A DNA stretch of 64,000 nucleotides from Fomes fomentarius (lineage: Eukaryota > Basidiomycota > Agaricomycetes > Polyporales > Polyporaceae): contig JABYQN010000002.1 in assembly GCA_022606135.1 (NCBI GenBank), positions 2,914,001 through 2,978,000 on the forward strand. The letters run 5' to 3'. Shown in pieces: positions 1 through 11,853 of the stretch (the stretch's first letter is position 1; each line of letters starts with the position of its first letter). A model generated the notes under the pieces. That model was given only the letters and a program-made list of their open reading frames with translations, was not told where the DNA came from and searched no databases. Position numbers and translations under genes: made by a program.

Positions 1-3000
1 GTGCAGCTCATGTTGATATCCACTGAGGTACACGTCGTGGACCCCGAGCGAAAGCGGGTCGCCTTGACCGCGAAGAAGACACTGGTCGAATCTAATCTGC
101 CCATCATATCACAGTTGAGCGATGCGCAAGTCGGTGTAGTGACACACGCGGTGGTATTCAAGGTCTCCGACAAGAGCTTGCAAGTTGAATTCTACAACAA
201 CGTGAAGGCAATTGTGCCGGCACGCGAGGCAAGGTCAGTAATACATTTTGTACCCAAATTCGTTATTGAGTGCTCCTTCACCCAGCGAGACTGTGATTAC
301 TTCGTTGTCGTCCGCGTTCCCCATAGGAAAGCCAGTGCAGGTCCGCATTATTGCTGTGGACGCAGAGACGTCGCGTATAATCGCCAGCATCCGACAAGCC
401 TCACCCAACTTCAAATCAGCAATCACCGACATCAGCGGAGTAGACATTGGCGACATCGTCGAGGGAACAATATCCGACATTCGCAAGGATAAGGCTGTTG
501 TCACTTTGCAGCCTACTCAGGTCACCGCCCTCTTGTCCCTCAACAACCTGGCCAACCGTCGAGAGGTGTCCGTGGCACAACTTCGATCAACGCTCAAGGC
601 CGGTGAGAAGCTACAAGACCTAGTTGTCACTTCCAGGAATCCTGAGAAGGGGTTTGTCTTGGTCGCCACAAAGCCCAAGCAGAAGGAGCAGCTTCTGCAG
701 AAGAGTCAGCTCTCGATCGACACAGTCCAACCTGGACAGCTCGTCGGTGGCCGCGTTCTGCGGCACACCCGCCACGGTGCACTCGTCAAGCTCACAAATT
801 CAATCATCGGCCTCCTCCACCCGACTGACGCATGTGACGACTATGAGAATGGCAAGCCATTCCCTGTGATTGATTCGGTCTTGAAGGCGGCTGTGCTTGC
901 GGTGGACAAGGAGAAGCGCCAGCTGACACTGTCCACACGGATGTCGCGACTCTTCCCCGGGCAGAATAAGCCTATCGTTGACCGCGAGATTACGAGCTTG
1001 GAAGGCCTGAAAGAGGGTGAGACAATCCAAGGTTTCATCAAAAGTGTCGCGGAACACGGTCTCTTCGTTACTTTGGGTCGCGACATTGACGCACGGGTTC
1101 AGATCAGAGAACTCTTCGACGACGTGAGTGCGGGTTCAGTCTCCTTCACGATCGCGTAATAACGCATATATCAGTATGTGAAGGATTGGAAGAGTCGCTT
1201 CTCAGCCAACCAGCTTGTCAAGGGTCGGGTGTTGAGGTACGAACTCTACACAAGCATGTATATTTGCTTCTACTGACCCATCATCCCAGTGTCAATCTTG
1301 AGAAGAAGCAGATTGAGTTGTCTTTCCGTTCGGGCGATCTCAAGCGAGATAATCATGCGCAGCTTTCCCTTTCGGATTTCAGCGAAGGTCAGAAGGTGGA
1401 TGGCCGTGTCAAGAGGGTGGAAGAGTACGGTCTCTTCATTGAGATCGAAGGCTCAAAACTGAGCGGGCTATGTCACAAGTCTGAGGTACGCCCTCTCGGT
1501 ATCTCAGCTGTGCCGTAGCGTTCCTAACTTTCATAAAGCTATCTGACAACAAAGACGGGGATGTAACATTGGCACTGCGCAGCTTTCGGGAAGGCGACAA
1601 GGTCAAGGCCGTCATCCTGTCTATTGATTCAGAGAAGCGTCGTATATCATTCGGGCTCAAGCCGTCCTATTTCGAGGAGAAGGACTTTGAGTTCGAGGAA
1701 CCTGGCGACTCGGATGAAGGAGACGGACAGCGTTCATCTCCGGCTTACGGCGTCGTCGAGGACTCGGATGAAGAGTCCGATGCTGCGGAGGATACTGACG
1801 AGGATGCCGCGGACGATGGTTCGGACTCCGAAGACTCCGAAGGCGAAGCCCCTGCGATGGATGTTGACTTTACGCTGGACGTCCAGAAGCCTATCGCGAG
1901 TGCTACCTCTACTGCACCGACGGACGCCCTTCGCATAGCAGGTGGCTTCCAATGGTCCGCGCCTAACTTGGCAGAAGACGTCGAGATGGGCTCTGACGAT
2001 GATAGCGACGACGAGGCTCAACAAGACAGCAAAAAGAAGAAGCGCAAGCGGAAGGAGATAGAGCAGGACCTCACTGCGGACATGCACACCATGGCTCCCG
2101 AGTCCAACGCTGACTTCGAACGCTTGCTTCTTGGCTCGCCCAACTCGTCATACCTCTGGGTTCAGTACATAGCGTTCCAGCTGCAGATCTCTGAGATTGA
2201 CAAGGCGCGGGAGATTGCGAAGCGCGCTCTCAAGACTATTAACTTCCGCGAGGAGCAGGAGAAGCTAAACGTCTGGATCGCATTGCTCAACTTGGAGAAC
2301 GTGTACGGCACGGAGACGTCGCTCGAGACAACCTTCAAGGATGCGGCGCGTCATAACGATTCAAAGACCATCCATTTACGTTTAGCGGGGATCTTCGAGC
2401 AAAGTGATAACGTAGAAGTAAGTTCCGTCGTATCATACCATCCGTGGTACTAATGCAGCAACTCTCACAGAAAGCGGAGGAGCAGTACAAGAGGACCTGC
2501 AAGAAGTTCTCGCAGAGCTCCAAAGTATGGACGCTGTTTGGCGAGCACTACCTCAAACGGGGCATGCTGGAGGACGCGCGGAAGCTCCTTCCTCGCAGTC
2601 TCCAGAGTCTCGAGAAGCGCAAACGTTAGTACTTTCTTTACCCATATCGTTTCATACCAGTCCGGCTGATTGATCTCCCTAGACTTGAAGACCATCTGCA
2701 AATTCGCACAACTAGAGTACAAGTTTGGTGACCCAGAGCGGGGCAAGACCATCTTTGAAGGCATCGTCGATTCGCATCCCAAGCGCTGGGACATGTGGTC
2801 AATATACATGGACATGGAGGCCGGCCAAGGCGACATCATGAACCTGAGGTATGTCCTTCGGTGATAGCAGAACGCCTGGTGCTCAGTGACTCTCCAGGAA
2901 CCTCTTCAACCGTGTGCTGGCTCTCAAAATGACAAGCCACAAAGCGAAGTGAGTAGCCGTCATGCTCGTGTATGAGCATGTTTCACTGACATGTTGCACA

Positions 3001-3122
3001 GGTCCTTCTTCAAGAAGTGGCTTGAGTTTGAGCGTAGATTTGGCGATGACGAGGGAGCAGAGGCCGTCAAAGTAAAGGCGATTGAATGGACACAGCGCGC
3101 CGCTAGTGCATCAGATTCGTAA
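1..3122 (+). CDS. RRP5: rRNA biogenesis protein RRP5 (5'-truncated by window)
   Basis: C-terminal roughly 900 residues of the nucleolar RRP5 (PDCD11) protein, which binds pre-rRNA through S1 RNA-binding repeats and is needed for both 18S and ITS1 processing in the 90S pre-ribosome. Several S1 repeats are visible (for example VEFYNNVKAIVPAREA, GRVLRHTRHGALVKL, GRVKRVEEYGLFIEIEG), then an acidic Asp/Glu/Ser linker (about 1700-2040), then Suf/HAT helical repeats (FERLLLGSPNSSYLWVQYIA, YKRTCKKFSQSSKVW, FGDPERGKTIFEG). Introns fitted by frame: 234-285, 1124-1174, 1237-1289, 1486-1538, 2418-2470, 2625-2682, 2849-2897 and 2949-3001, all GT-AG and 49-58 nt. The stop is TAA at 3120. The start lies left of the window, so position 1 is mid-gene. 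The S1-then-HAT order is diagnostic for the family. Confidence 0.93.
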
Positions 3123-3347
3123 CCATCTTGCTGTAGCATAGCAAATGTTTCATACCTTCGTATCGTATTTCGTCACATCTATCATTGGGTCGTAAATTAG
3201 TATATTCAATCACAACTATACCGCATAGACAGCAAAGGACATTATGATACTGAGATAGAGAGACGAGTTGACGAAACGAGTGTGCGCGGGAGGGACAACA
3301 GATATAACAGTAGGGTATATGCCAGCATAAATACGACATGAAGGAGG

Positions 3348-6300
3348 TCATGGACGCGAGCGCGTGCGTTCATGACCCATCGAAGGGGAATTTGAATCAT
3401 ACTCCAGGATCGGCCGGCGATTGCTCATGGAGCTGGCGAGCTGACGTTGCCAGTCGTCCAGTTCACTTGAAAGGTGCTCGAATGCCATAGCATTCTCTGA
3501 GCTCGACGTGCTGGCCCGACGCTCCGAGAAGCCGGAGACAGGGCGACCATGGCCGAACGCAGGTTGGTCCACGGCAAGGAGGAGCTCGATTTTGTGTGAT
3601 AACTGCTCGTTCTCGCGCTTGAGGCTATTGTTCTCGTTGCTGAGTTGCTCGAGTATGGTCTCGTCATGGCCACCACGGGCAACGACGAGCGAGTTCTGCA
3701 GGCGTTCGACATCCTGCTCGAGCTCTTCGATGCGTGATAGCCTCTCGTCGGACTCGCGTTGCGAGGCGATGACGTTGTCCCGCATGTGCTCGAGGTCCTG
3801 TTCGAGGCTGTCGATACGCGAGCGCAGGTCCTTGTTGTCGTTGTTGAGACGTTGCACCTGGCGCTGGGCATCTTGGAGCTGGTTGCGCAAGAACTCGTTG
3901 CTCTCGTCAGACGACGGCGTCCCTCGGCCATTGAGACCACGCAGCCTCATGCTCGGCGAACCACGCTCCATCTCGACCTGCATGTTCTGATTCAAGGACT
4001 TCTGCTTTGTGAGCTCGTCCTTCATCTTGCGCATGGTTTTCTCAGTTGCCCTAAGCGCAGATCAGCGAAGTACGAAGATGATGGAGATTGTGCACCTACT
4101 TGACGTAGTGAACGGCGAGCTGGTAGTCCTCCTCGAGTTGCTGGAGACGAGCCTTGTACGAGTTCTCTGTCTCCTCAAGCTTTTGCTCAAGATCTGCGAC
4201 GCGAGCGTCGGAGCCGCTATCAACGCCGTTGCGGCGTGAGGGGCTCTGAGTGGTGCGAAGACGATCAAGCTGCGCGGACAAGGACTCGACTTGAGCGTCA
4301 GCGTCCTGCTTCTGCTGCAGAAGCGTCTGCACCTCGCGTTCAGCGATCTCATGCGCGCGCGTGCGCTCGGCGAGCCTGTCCTCGAGCTCGTGGATGCGAG
4401 CAGACGTGACGTCCTCGGCTCTGAGCGGGTTCCCGATATCATCTTCGGCGACAATTCCGTTAGCAGCGAGGTAGGAACGCATGGCCTCCAGACGCAGTAC
4501 GGCAGCAGACGCGTCCTTCGCCTTTGCCTGCAGCTCCGAGTCCTTGACGACGACCTCCTTGCGGAGGCGACCACTGTCGGCGAGGGCCATGGAAAGCTGA
4601 GTGCGGAAGCCGACGACCTGGGAGCGAAGGGACAATGTCTCGGTCTCGATCTTGATAACCTTCTGGCGCTCCTTGCCGAGCTCCTCCTGAGTCTCATCGG
4701 CACGACGGGATGTATCCCTGAGCATCTCGCGAAGAGAGGAGACCTCGTTCTGCAACGCATTGATCTTCTCCGTATATCCGCGGGTCAGACGATCCTCGTC
4801 GCTCTTCAGCTCGTGGTGAGAGTCGAGCAGCTTGCCGAGACTGCCTGTGGTGGCTGCACGGAACGCGTCTGCCTCCTCGCGAGACTTGGCCCAGAAGTTC
4901 TCAACGTCAGCAATCCGGGTGCGAGCGGCCTCTACCTCGCTGTTGCGTTGCTCCAGTTCACCCCGCAGTTCACCGACGTCGGCCTCGAGCTGAGAGATCT
5001 GTTCGCGAGCGCGAGTATACTGTGCGTCGACTTCCTCCGCGCGCGCAGTTGCGGTCTCGAGCGCGGAACGGGTTTGCTCCAAAGCGCGAATGTGTTGGTC
5101 TTGTGAACGTAGGAGATCGTCGACCTGACTTTGCGCCTTGACGTAGTCGGCCTCGTGCTGCTCGACCAGGGACGTTTGCGCAAGAAGCTTGTCAGAGGAC
5201 TCTCTTAGCTTGGCCTCGAGAGCGGTGTTGCGTTCGCGAAGAGCGTTGTGAGCTTCATGGCTTTGTTCGTACGATTGACTCAGGGTATCAGCACGCTTTG
5301 AGGCATCGTCAGCCCGCGCCTCCGCCTGCTCAAGAAGCGTAGTCTGAAGTGACAGCGAGTCGTTCAACTCCTGGATCTTGCGGTCGCGTTCCGACTGGCC
5401 GGCAAGTGCAAGCGCGAGATCATGCTCAAGTTCGGCGATGCGCGCACGTTCAATGCGATGAACATCGCTCACGGATGAGGTCTCGAGAGCCGCGAGCTTA
5501 GCCCTGTAGAATGCAGCCTCCTGGACAGCGCTAGCTCGCGTACGCTCCGCCTCCTGGACGCGCTCAGATGCTTCCTTCGCACGCTCGAGGACACTGCCCT
5601 GTTGATACAATTCAGTCAGTACAAGCCCCACTCTGGATTGATGCTTTCACGACACGTACTTGTATCTTGGCCTTCAGTTGCTTAAGGTTGATCACCATCT
5701 CGGTGACCTTCCTGCCGTCGATGTCATCATCGTCCGCGCGCGAGGACAACTCCTCCTCGGATTCGGCGTAGATGAACCCGGATCGCTCTGCCTTCAGAAG
5801 TGCAGCTTTCATCCACGCCTGCTTCTTCTTCAGCCCATCGACCTCGGCTTCCTTGTCCTTCAAGTCGCGGATGAGATCCGCAGTCAAGTTCCCAGTGGAT
5901 CCAGGCTTTGTGAAGCCATTCACGGTGGGCGAACTGGGCTTGTAGAAGGCATCAACAGGGCCCTTCGATCGATCTACCACTGGGGACGGACTACGCGCAG
6001 CAAGACCGTTGCGTTGCATGATGACGCTCGCCAAGCTAGCTTGGGGTCCGACAGGTTCGTAGGCATCGGAAACGACTTGGGTTGGCGATACGGCGCGACT
6101 AGCATTGCCTATGGGACTCTTCGCGCGCGCATTATCGGGCGACACGGCACTCTCGCGCCCAGCTGGCTCGGCGATATCGGGACTGCTCTCACCGTCGAAC
6201 TCCTCATCTCGTCCCCTGCCTTTGCTCTTGCCCGTGAGCGACTGCGGGGGCACCCCATTTGTTCTCTGGCGGCCCGTGGGAGATACTGCTCGTCGCGCTT

Positions 6301-8209
6301 CCTCGGTATCCGACCTCTCGTTTCCCGGAGAACTATCCCTAGGACCGTCGTGAGTTGCCTCGCTACTGGGCCTCTGCTGAACGAGAGCGGGCTGAGCAAC
6401 CACAGACTTCCGGCCATTAACCGCCTGAGGGGGAGGTTTACTAGAATCGGGATACTTGATGTGTTCTATCGAAGCAAATTTAGCATCTCACGAACGACAT
6501 CGATAAAATGCAACTCACTTGTGTCAAGTACATTGACGAGAGTCGGATCCTCAGGTTTCTGAGTGTTAAGCGACTCGCCTCCGAGACCGCCGAGCACGAA
6601 GACTCGCGAGCCCATCGAAGCCATAGCGTGACCTGACCGTGGTGACGGTGCAGGACCCATCTTCTGGAACATGTACCATCGTTGATCTGCAGGGCTATCA
6701 GCCACGTGCTGGATGACGCATATAGATTGAAGACTCACTAGATACTTTGAAGGCACCAAGGTCGCCGAGGTCCTTGCCATCGACACCCCTACCCCCAAAG
6801 ACGTAGACGACGTCGTCGACTATAGCTGCGGAGTGCCCCTCTCGTGGGGATGGGATGAAGCCGATGCAAGTTAGCTCGGACCACGTCTTGGTATTTGTAT
6901 CAAACGCCCATGTATCGTTATAGTGGTACTGGCAATCTGTTCCACCAAAGCTTCCCGGCCAACTTCAGCAGGCCATACGCAGAGAGAGATATATATAGAG
7001 GAAACATACAGGATGATCTTCTCGCCGAACGTCACACAGATGTGGCTGGTTCGCTTCGGTGGCCTTGGTGATCCTTCCGCAGGTTCTACCAATTCCCACG
7101 TCGCCTTCGTTCGCACTGATGAATAGTTCAAGGACATAAATATCTCGTCCTTGACTGATACGGTCAAGTACGACAAGTAAGACTTACGTGAATTGAGGTC
7201 GAAGGACCACAAGTCATTGAGGAACTCTCCGTCGACTTGACCACCAAAGACGAAGAACCTCGAGCCAACCATCGTTACTGCATGGCCGTAACGACCAACC
7301 GGCGAGGGACCGTATACCGCAACTCGAGTCCACTCGCGTGAGACTGAACATATGTAAGACGACGAAGACGGGCAGATGGTCATGGCAGCGCACCGAGGTT
7401 GAGCAAATACAACCCGTCATCCTGCTTATCACCCGGCTTCGACTTTGTGTTCGTCTTCGTGTCACCTCCCCACACAATCAGGACGCTCCCAACCAGGGCG
7501 CTTGCATGACCAACACGAGGAGACGGGATCTCGCCAGACGTTTGCAAAAGAGTGGCCGACAGATCCCTTGTGGATATGAGGTAGAGGTCGTTCCGCACCG
7601 TTTCGCGTACTAGACCACCGAAGAGGAAGAGTTCTCCAGAGGTAGTCGCGTTTGTAGGCAGTGCATGACCATATCGAGGGAAGGGCGACGGTGACGGGGA
7701 TGATGGGGGGACTACCCCCGGCTTCGGGATCGTCACTGGTGGAGGAAGCTGCAGTCGACGCTGAGACCAGGGATATGCCGGTCGCTGTTGGGGCGGCCCT
7801 TGCTGGCCCTGCTGTCCCGCTTGCTGCTGCGACGGCGGAGACTGAGCACCGTTGGGCCCTTGTGGCGGGCCTTGACCGTTGACAGGTCGTTGGGACTGTT
7901 GAGCAATGCCAGGCTGGACGTTGACAGCGGGAGAGGGACTGCCACGGCCGTTCAGACCGCTGAGCCGAGAGCGATCAGACTGGCGTCCATTGTGCAGTTT
8001 GGGAGCCCACACGGGCATTGAAGGATAGGAATGGAGGAAGAATGAACGCACCTGTCATGGCTCGTCTCCTTCGATAGCTGCTTTTGCGGCTGTTGCTGGC
8101 CCGACGGAGGCTGCTGGATCTGGGCGAGGGCGGCGCTCGCTGGTGATGCTGCAACTACCGAGGTGCTAGGCTGTTGCTGGGTATGCTTCCTCCGACTGAA
8201 GAAGGACAT
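3348..8209 (-). CDS. Kelch-repeat, coiled-coil protein (Tea1-like polarity factor)
   Basis: Large protein (about 1,450 residues) with an N-terminal Gln/Pro-rich tail starting [13 protein letters not shown], six kelch blades (for example [68 protein letters not shown] and [20 protein letters not shown]), a Ser/Pro-rich disordered stretch (about 5900-6400) and a very long C-terminal coiled coil (about 3400-5630, continuous Glu/Arg/Gln heptads). This is the architecture of fission-yeast Tea1/Tea3 cell-end markers, which travel on microtubule tips and direct polarised growth. That role is inferred from architecture only. The start was chosen at 8209 because the reading frame and the first intron (8051-7960, donor GTGCGT) fit. 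A shorter kelch paralogue lies at 11854-13655 on the same strand. Long antisense open frames over the coiled coil are codon-bias shadows. Confidence 0.88.
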
Positions 8210-9248
8210 TCTTCTACTGCGGCCCCCGAAGATAGACTGTATGGCTGCAGAGTGGAGAGCGGAAACGTATAAAGGTTTTGGGAGGGACGGGGAGGGTCGA
8301 GCGCTGCAGGCTCGCCTGGAAGTCGAACGAAAGCGGCAAAGCCAGAAGGTGACCGACTCGTTCCTGGCACTCCGACTCTTCCTCACAACGCGTCTAGCAA
8401 CCGCCTCCGCTGATAGCCGTCATCTCCCTCCTCCCACTCCTTCACTTGCTCTCGTGTTCTCCCTTTCGCCTCTCATCTCACATGTTGAAGGTGGCAGGAA
8501 TGTCAGGATAGCCTACACGCTAGCTCGAGACCCCGCTCGTCCGCTCACGAACAGAAGCAGCGTCGTTGCACCTATGAATTACATCAAACCTCTCTACATA
8601 TCAGCTACACATGGATGCAGATGTAGATCAACCGCCTGAGAGGTAATCAATGCGCATCCTGTCATGGTGGTCATATAGATGCTGGTGATTCGTCTGGCGC
8701 CGAAAGTGTCAACTGCAGGTGAGACGCAATCTCAGCTTGAGGATCAAGCCATTTTCACCGCTCTATCAGCATTGACATCCACATGATGGAGGAATCAGCA
8801 GGCAATTTGGAGTTTCAGGTCAACAGTGCTGAACTCTATATTCCAAATATAAACACAGCAGACGGTGTCAGCGGACAAGTTGGAGCGTTCGAGGGGGTTA
8901 AAGAGGGTCTTACTCCAAACGCACTATACGACACAGACAGGGAAAGAATTAGAGCATCGGGCCGTAGGGAGTAGTCATGCGCGAAACTCAGCGTCCCAGT
9001 GCATAGGAGAAGACCGCAGGACGTGGATGATAGTCACCCGCATCGTTTCGCAAATGACTGAGGTTTTGTGGGCAGTTAATGTATCAAGCTGACATGATAG
9101 AGCAGTATGAGACCGTGTGCGCATCACCAACCTGCGTTTGGTAGTGAAGCTCATTCTTCGACTGTGCCGGGGAAGACTTACAGAGGACGGCCGAGACACT
9201 TCCGGTAGCAAGCGGCGTATGCTGCCCTGTTAGAGATAAGGTTCACAT
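8210..9248. other. Intergenic, upstream of the long kelch gene
   Basis: About 1 kb between the start of the kelch/coiled-coil gene and the stop of the C2H2-finger gene, both on the minus strand. It should hold the kelch promoter and 5' leader. Open frames here are short, with mixed composition and no recognisable domain. I see no RNA gene or repeat. Confidence 0.5.
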
Positions 9249-10058
9249 TCATTCGTTCCAGGTGATGATGTCGTCCTGGTCCTCAGTGTCATGGTCCCGC
9301 TTGCGGTGAGCCATTACACGTTCCCGCGAAGGGAACAAGCGGTTGCAGTTATGCATTGCACAAATGTAGATAGGCGTCCTGATCAACGCGAAGTCAACCA
9401 GCTTCTCATTGTCCAACATTGCGAAGGCACTCACTCGGTGGAATTAGTGATTCTAGCCATGCCCCCGCTGACTTGCTCATGAGTACTATCGACTATCACA
9501 TCAATGAGAAGGTCAGGGCAGACATTGAACGACAACAACAGGAAGCATACCATCCTGTAAAGCCGGTCTGGAGGGCAGAACGGAAGGCAGCTTGGGATGT
9601 TGCCACTGGCTCATGGCGGCTTGGGTGAGAACGTCTGGACCGATACGAACGGAAGATGCATATGTAGCGCCTGCGTCCGAACGGCCCATCGCAAACTGAG
9701 CCGCGGTGAGCGCTCACCCCATAAGTAACCCACAATGCTAGATGCTTCGCACATCTCTCGTTGTGAACGGAACTGGTAAGGTCTGCGTTTGGTTCTTGCA
9801 TGATCGAGGTCATGACCGGTGCCGTCCTTCGCGAATTCCCTTTCTGCCAGGACCCATAAAATGAGCTGGATCCATGAACTTGAAATACGCGTCGTTGAAA
9901 CCGGGTAGCTGTTTTGCCTTGGATTTGTCGTTTATCGCGTCCGATAGCTCTCTGGGAGCATGTCGGTATGGGCATGCTGGTGGATTGCCGCATAGCTGGG
10001 CAGACAGATGATGTTGTTTCCAGACAAGTAGTGCATCCTCAGGTGCGCTTTGCGGCAT
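9249..10058 (-). CDS. Unidentified protein with C-terminal C2H2 zinc finger
   Basis: I do not recognise this gene. The last exon encodes a single C2H2-type finger (C-x4-C-x12-H-x4-H, CAMHNCNRLFPSRERVMAH) followed by an acidic tail ending DDIITWNE and a TGA at 9249-9251. It joins in frame across a clean 57-nt intron (donor GTGAGT, acceptor GATCAG) to an upstream exon reading STHEQVSGGMARITNSTE. Farther upstream, coding-like frames read AAQFAMGRSDAGATYASSV and LSDAINDKSKAKQLPGFNDA. The putative start is MPQSAPEDALL at 10058. The middle splice junctions (about 9690-9830) are not resolved: the frames there do not join with a normal-sized intron that I can find, so the model may be wrong or the gene may be damaged. 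Possible DNA or RNA binding is inferred from one finger only. A plus-strand open frame at 9419-9628 overlaps it. Confidence 0.5.
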
Positions 10059-10189
10059 GCGCACTTCGCGAGCTTCAATACATTTCTATCATATTCAAAA
10101 TAATATGTTCTCATTCCTGGAGCATCCGTGAACTCCCACAGCACGTCGACACAACGAAACACTGCAAGGGCCGCAACAAATGCTCCAAC

Positions 10190-11082
10190 TCAATCAACAA
10201 TCGTGAACTGCGGGCTGTGGTTCCCTGAGTCTCCAAACACTGTTCCAGAAGTGAGTCATCACGTGCTTCTCGCGAGCAGTCTCAAGGATCTGACACTCGC
10301 TACTCACAGACAACAATGTAATTATTCGAAGGCTTCACGTTGGGCACCTTCAGCTGGACCTGGCCCCGGGATAAGTCAAAGCCATCCGCCAGCGGATGCT
10401 CTGTCCGCAATCATCGCGCATTAGTAATGCCCAGCTTCCGACAAGCTGAACACGATGCAAGGATAGGCCATGATCTCACCGTAGTTCAAATGCTCGTTCG
10501 TCTCCTCCCCATCATCGAAGTGCCCCAGGACCAGCTTCCCCCCCGAATTGGTGACGCGTTTCGGAGGGTGCGACGCGTCCCTGTCCCGCCCAACGTCAAA
10601 CCCTGCACACTGCCTATGAATATCCAAGTGACCTAGGCAGGCACTCACCACCGCACCGTCACCGTCTCGCCCACCTTCCACACCGTCGCCCTGTCCGGCG
10701 CCGTGATGCGCGGGCTCCACACGTCTCTCGGGCCCACCGCGGGCGTGTGACTAGCTACAGTGGGCTTCGGCTCGAGTGCCTGCTCGTCCTCGAGCCCCGT
10801 CCGGGTCTCGTGTGCCGGACCCGCGTCCTGCGCTTTCCTGGCGTCTCTCGCCCACGCAGTATGGTTGCGGAAGTCGAACGCGCCGTCGGTCGACATGCCG
10901 GACTGTGGCGTCGCCGTGTCTGACTCCGAAGCGCTGCTGCTACTGCTGTTGGTGGTGGTGGTGGTGTAGCCGGGCACGGCCTCGACGTCGAACGCGGGTG
11001 GCATGTAGAAGGCGCGTGCTGTCGACCCGAGGATGAGCAGCGCAAGGAGGGCGCAGAGAGCGGGGCTCGAGAAGGCGGGCAT
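10190..11082 (-). CDS. Small secreted Kre9/Knh1-family protein
   Basis: A 225-residue predicted secreted protein in four exons (11082-10649, 10580-10480, 10400-10308, 10239-10190). An N-terminal signal peptide (MPAFSSPALCALLALLILG) is followed by a Thr/Ser-rich segment partly encoded by a GGT/ACC trinucleotide run (about 10949-10967), then a domain starting PRITAPDRATVWKVGETVTV and continuing through GGKLVLGHFDDGEETNEHLN and SNNYIVVLFGDSGNHSPQF. This is the Kre9/Knh1 (Ser-Thr-rich GPI-anchored family) fold common in basidiomycete secretomes; yeast relatives function in beta-1,6-glucan assembly. The protein ends straight after the domain (FTIVD, stop TGA) with no C-terminal hydrophobic GPI signal, so it is probably soluble or wall-trapped. 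Function is not proven by sequence. Confidence 0.85.
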
Positions 11083-11853
11083 GGTTGCAGACAGCTAGCG
11101 ACAGCAATATGTGACGCACAGGGCGGGTGCGGTGAGAGGGCAGGGGAAGACAATGAACAGGAGCGAGAGGGATAGCAGGCGGAGAGGCGGGCGGCGTGGA
11201 GGCTGGTAGCCCGTCGGTGCCGTCGCAATGCGTCCTGCTCTCTGCATGGTTGAGGTTGTGATTGAGACCGCTTCCACAGATAGGATGCCGGTGACGCACC
11301 GAGATTGACATCGACACCGACGTCGGCCATCGTACATCGAGATCGCAGTGGTCGTCGATCACACTATGGTATGCATGCGGGTTGTGGCACTGAGATGTAT
11401 ATTCACCGTATTCGGTTCCCAAACAGAGCTCGAAACCGGAAGTCGGGAGCAACAAGAGGGCGGCACGGCTCGGGGCACAGGCACAAGGGTCAGGGGAATC
11501 TACTATGGTACATGCCTGGCGCAGCCACCAGAAGTCGTCAAGGGTGGGTCTACCAGTAAACAACCAAGGAGTTGAGTATCAATACAAGTACTTGCCCGAG
11601 CACGGAAAAAGAAAGGGTTTGTAAAGAGATGACGGGTAAATGAAATGAATGAATGTCGAAAGCAATAAGTTAACGTCAAGACGATTAAGGAGCGTACGGG
11701 TGAGGCAAGCCACATTCTCCGAGCTGGATAACGGTAAAGATAGAACGAAGAGAGGATATTGAGCAGCACATAGCCCAGCGGCCAGCCAATGCTGGGCACC
11801 AAGTGGTCGTATCTTCATTGAGGTAAGAAATATTCGAACCCGAACACCATGCC
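11083..11853. other. Intergenic between Kre9-like gene and short kelch gene
   Basis: About 770 bp holding the upstream region of the Kre9-like gene (right next to 11082) and the 3' region of the short kelch gene. Several minus-strand open frames cross it, but they are low-complexity Pro/Ser/Arg/His translations without a domain. I see no RNA gene or mobile element. Confidence 0.5.

Noticed and set aside
4291..5106. 271-codon plus-strand open frame with Leu-rich translation
   Set aside because: Reverse complement of Glu/Gln/Lys/Arg heptads in the coiled coil reads as Leu/Val-rich; it is a composition artefact.
5660..6562. 300-codon plus-strand open frame opposite the kelch/coiled-coil gene
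   Set aside because: Antisense shadow of real exons; no domain and no continuity with neighbouring exons.
9419..9628. Plus-strand frame with MSTIDYHINEKVRADIERQQ, looking coding-like and followed by a GTGAGA donor
   Set aside because: It overlaps the minus-strand C2H2 gene, whose last intron and finger are better supported, and no convincing next exon was found. It remains a fallback if the minus-strand model fails.
10755..11563. Minus-strand frames of 190-207 codons overlapping the Kre9-like gene
   Set aside because: Alternative frames of the secreted-protein exon and its leader; Arg/Pro/Ser-rich, no domain.
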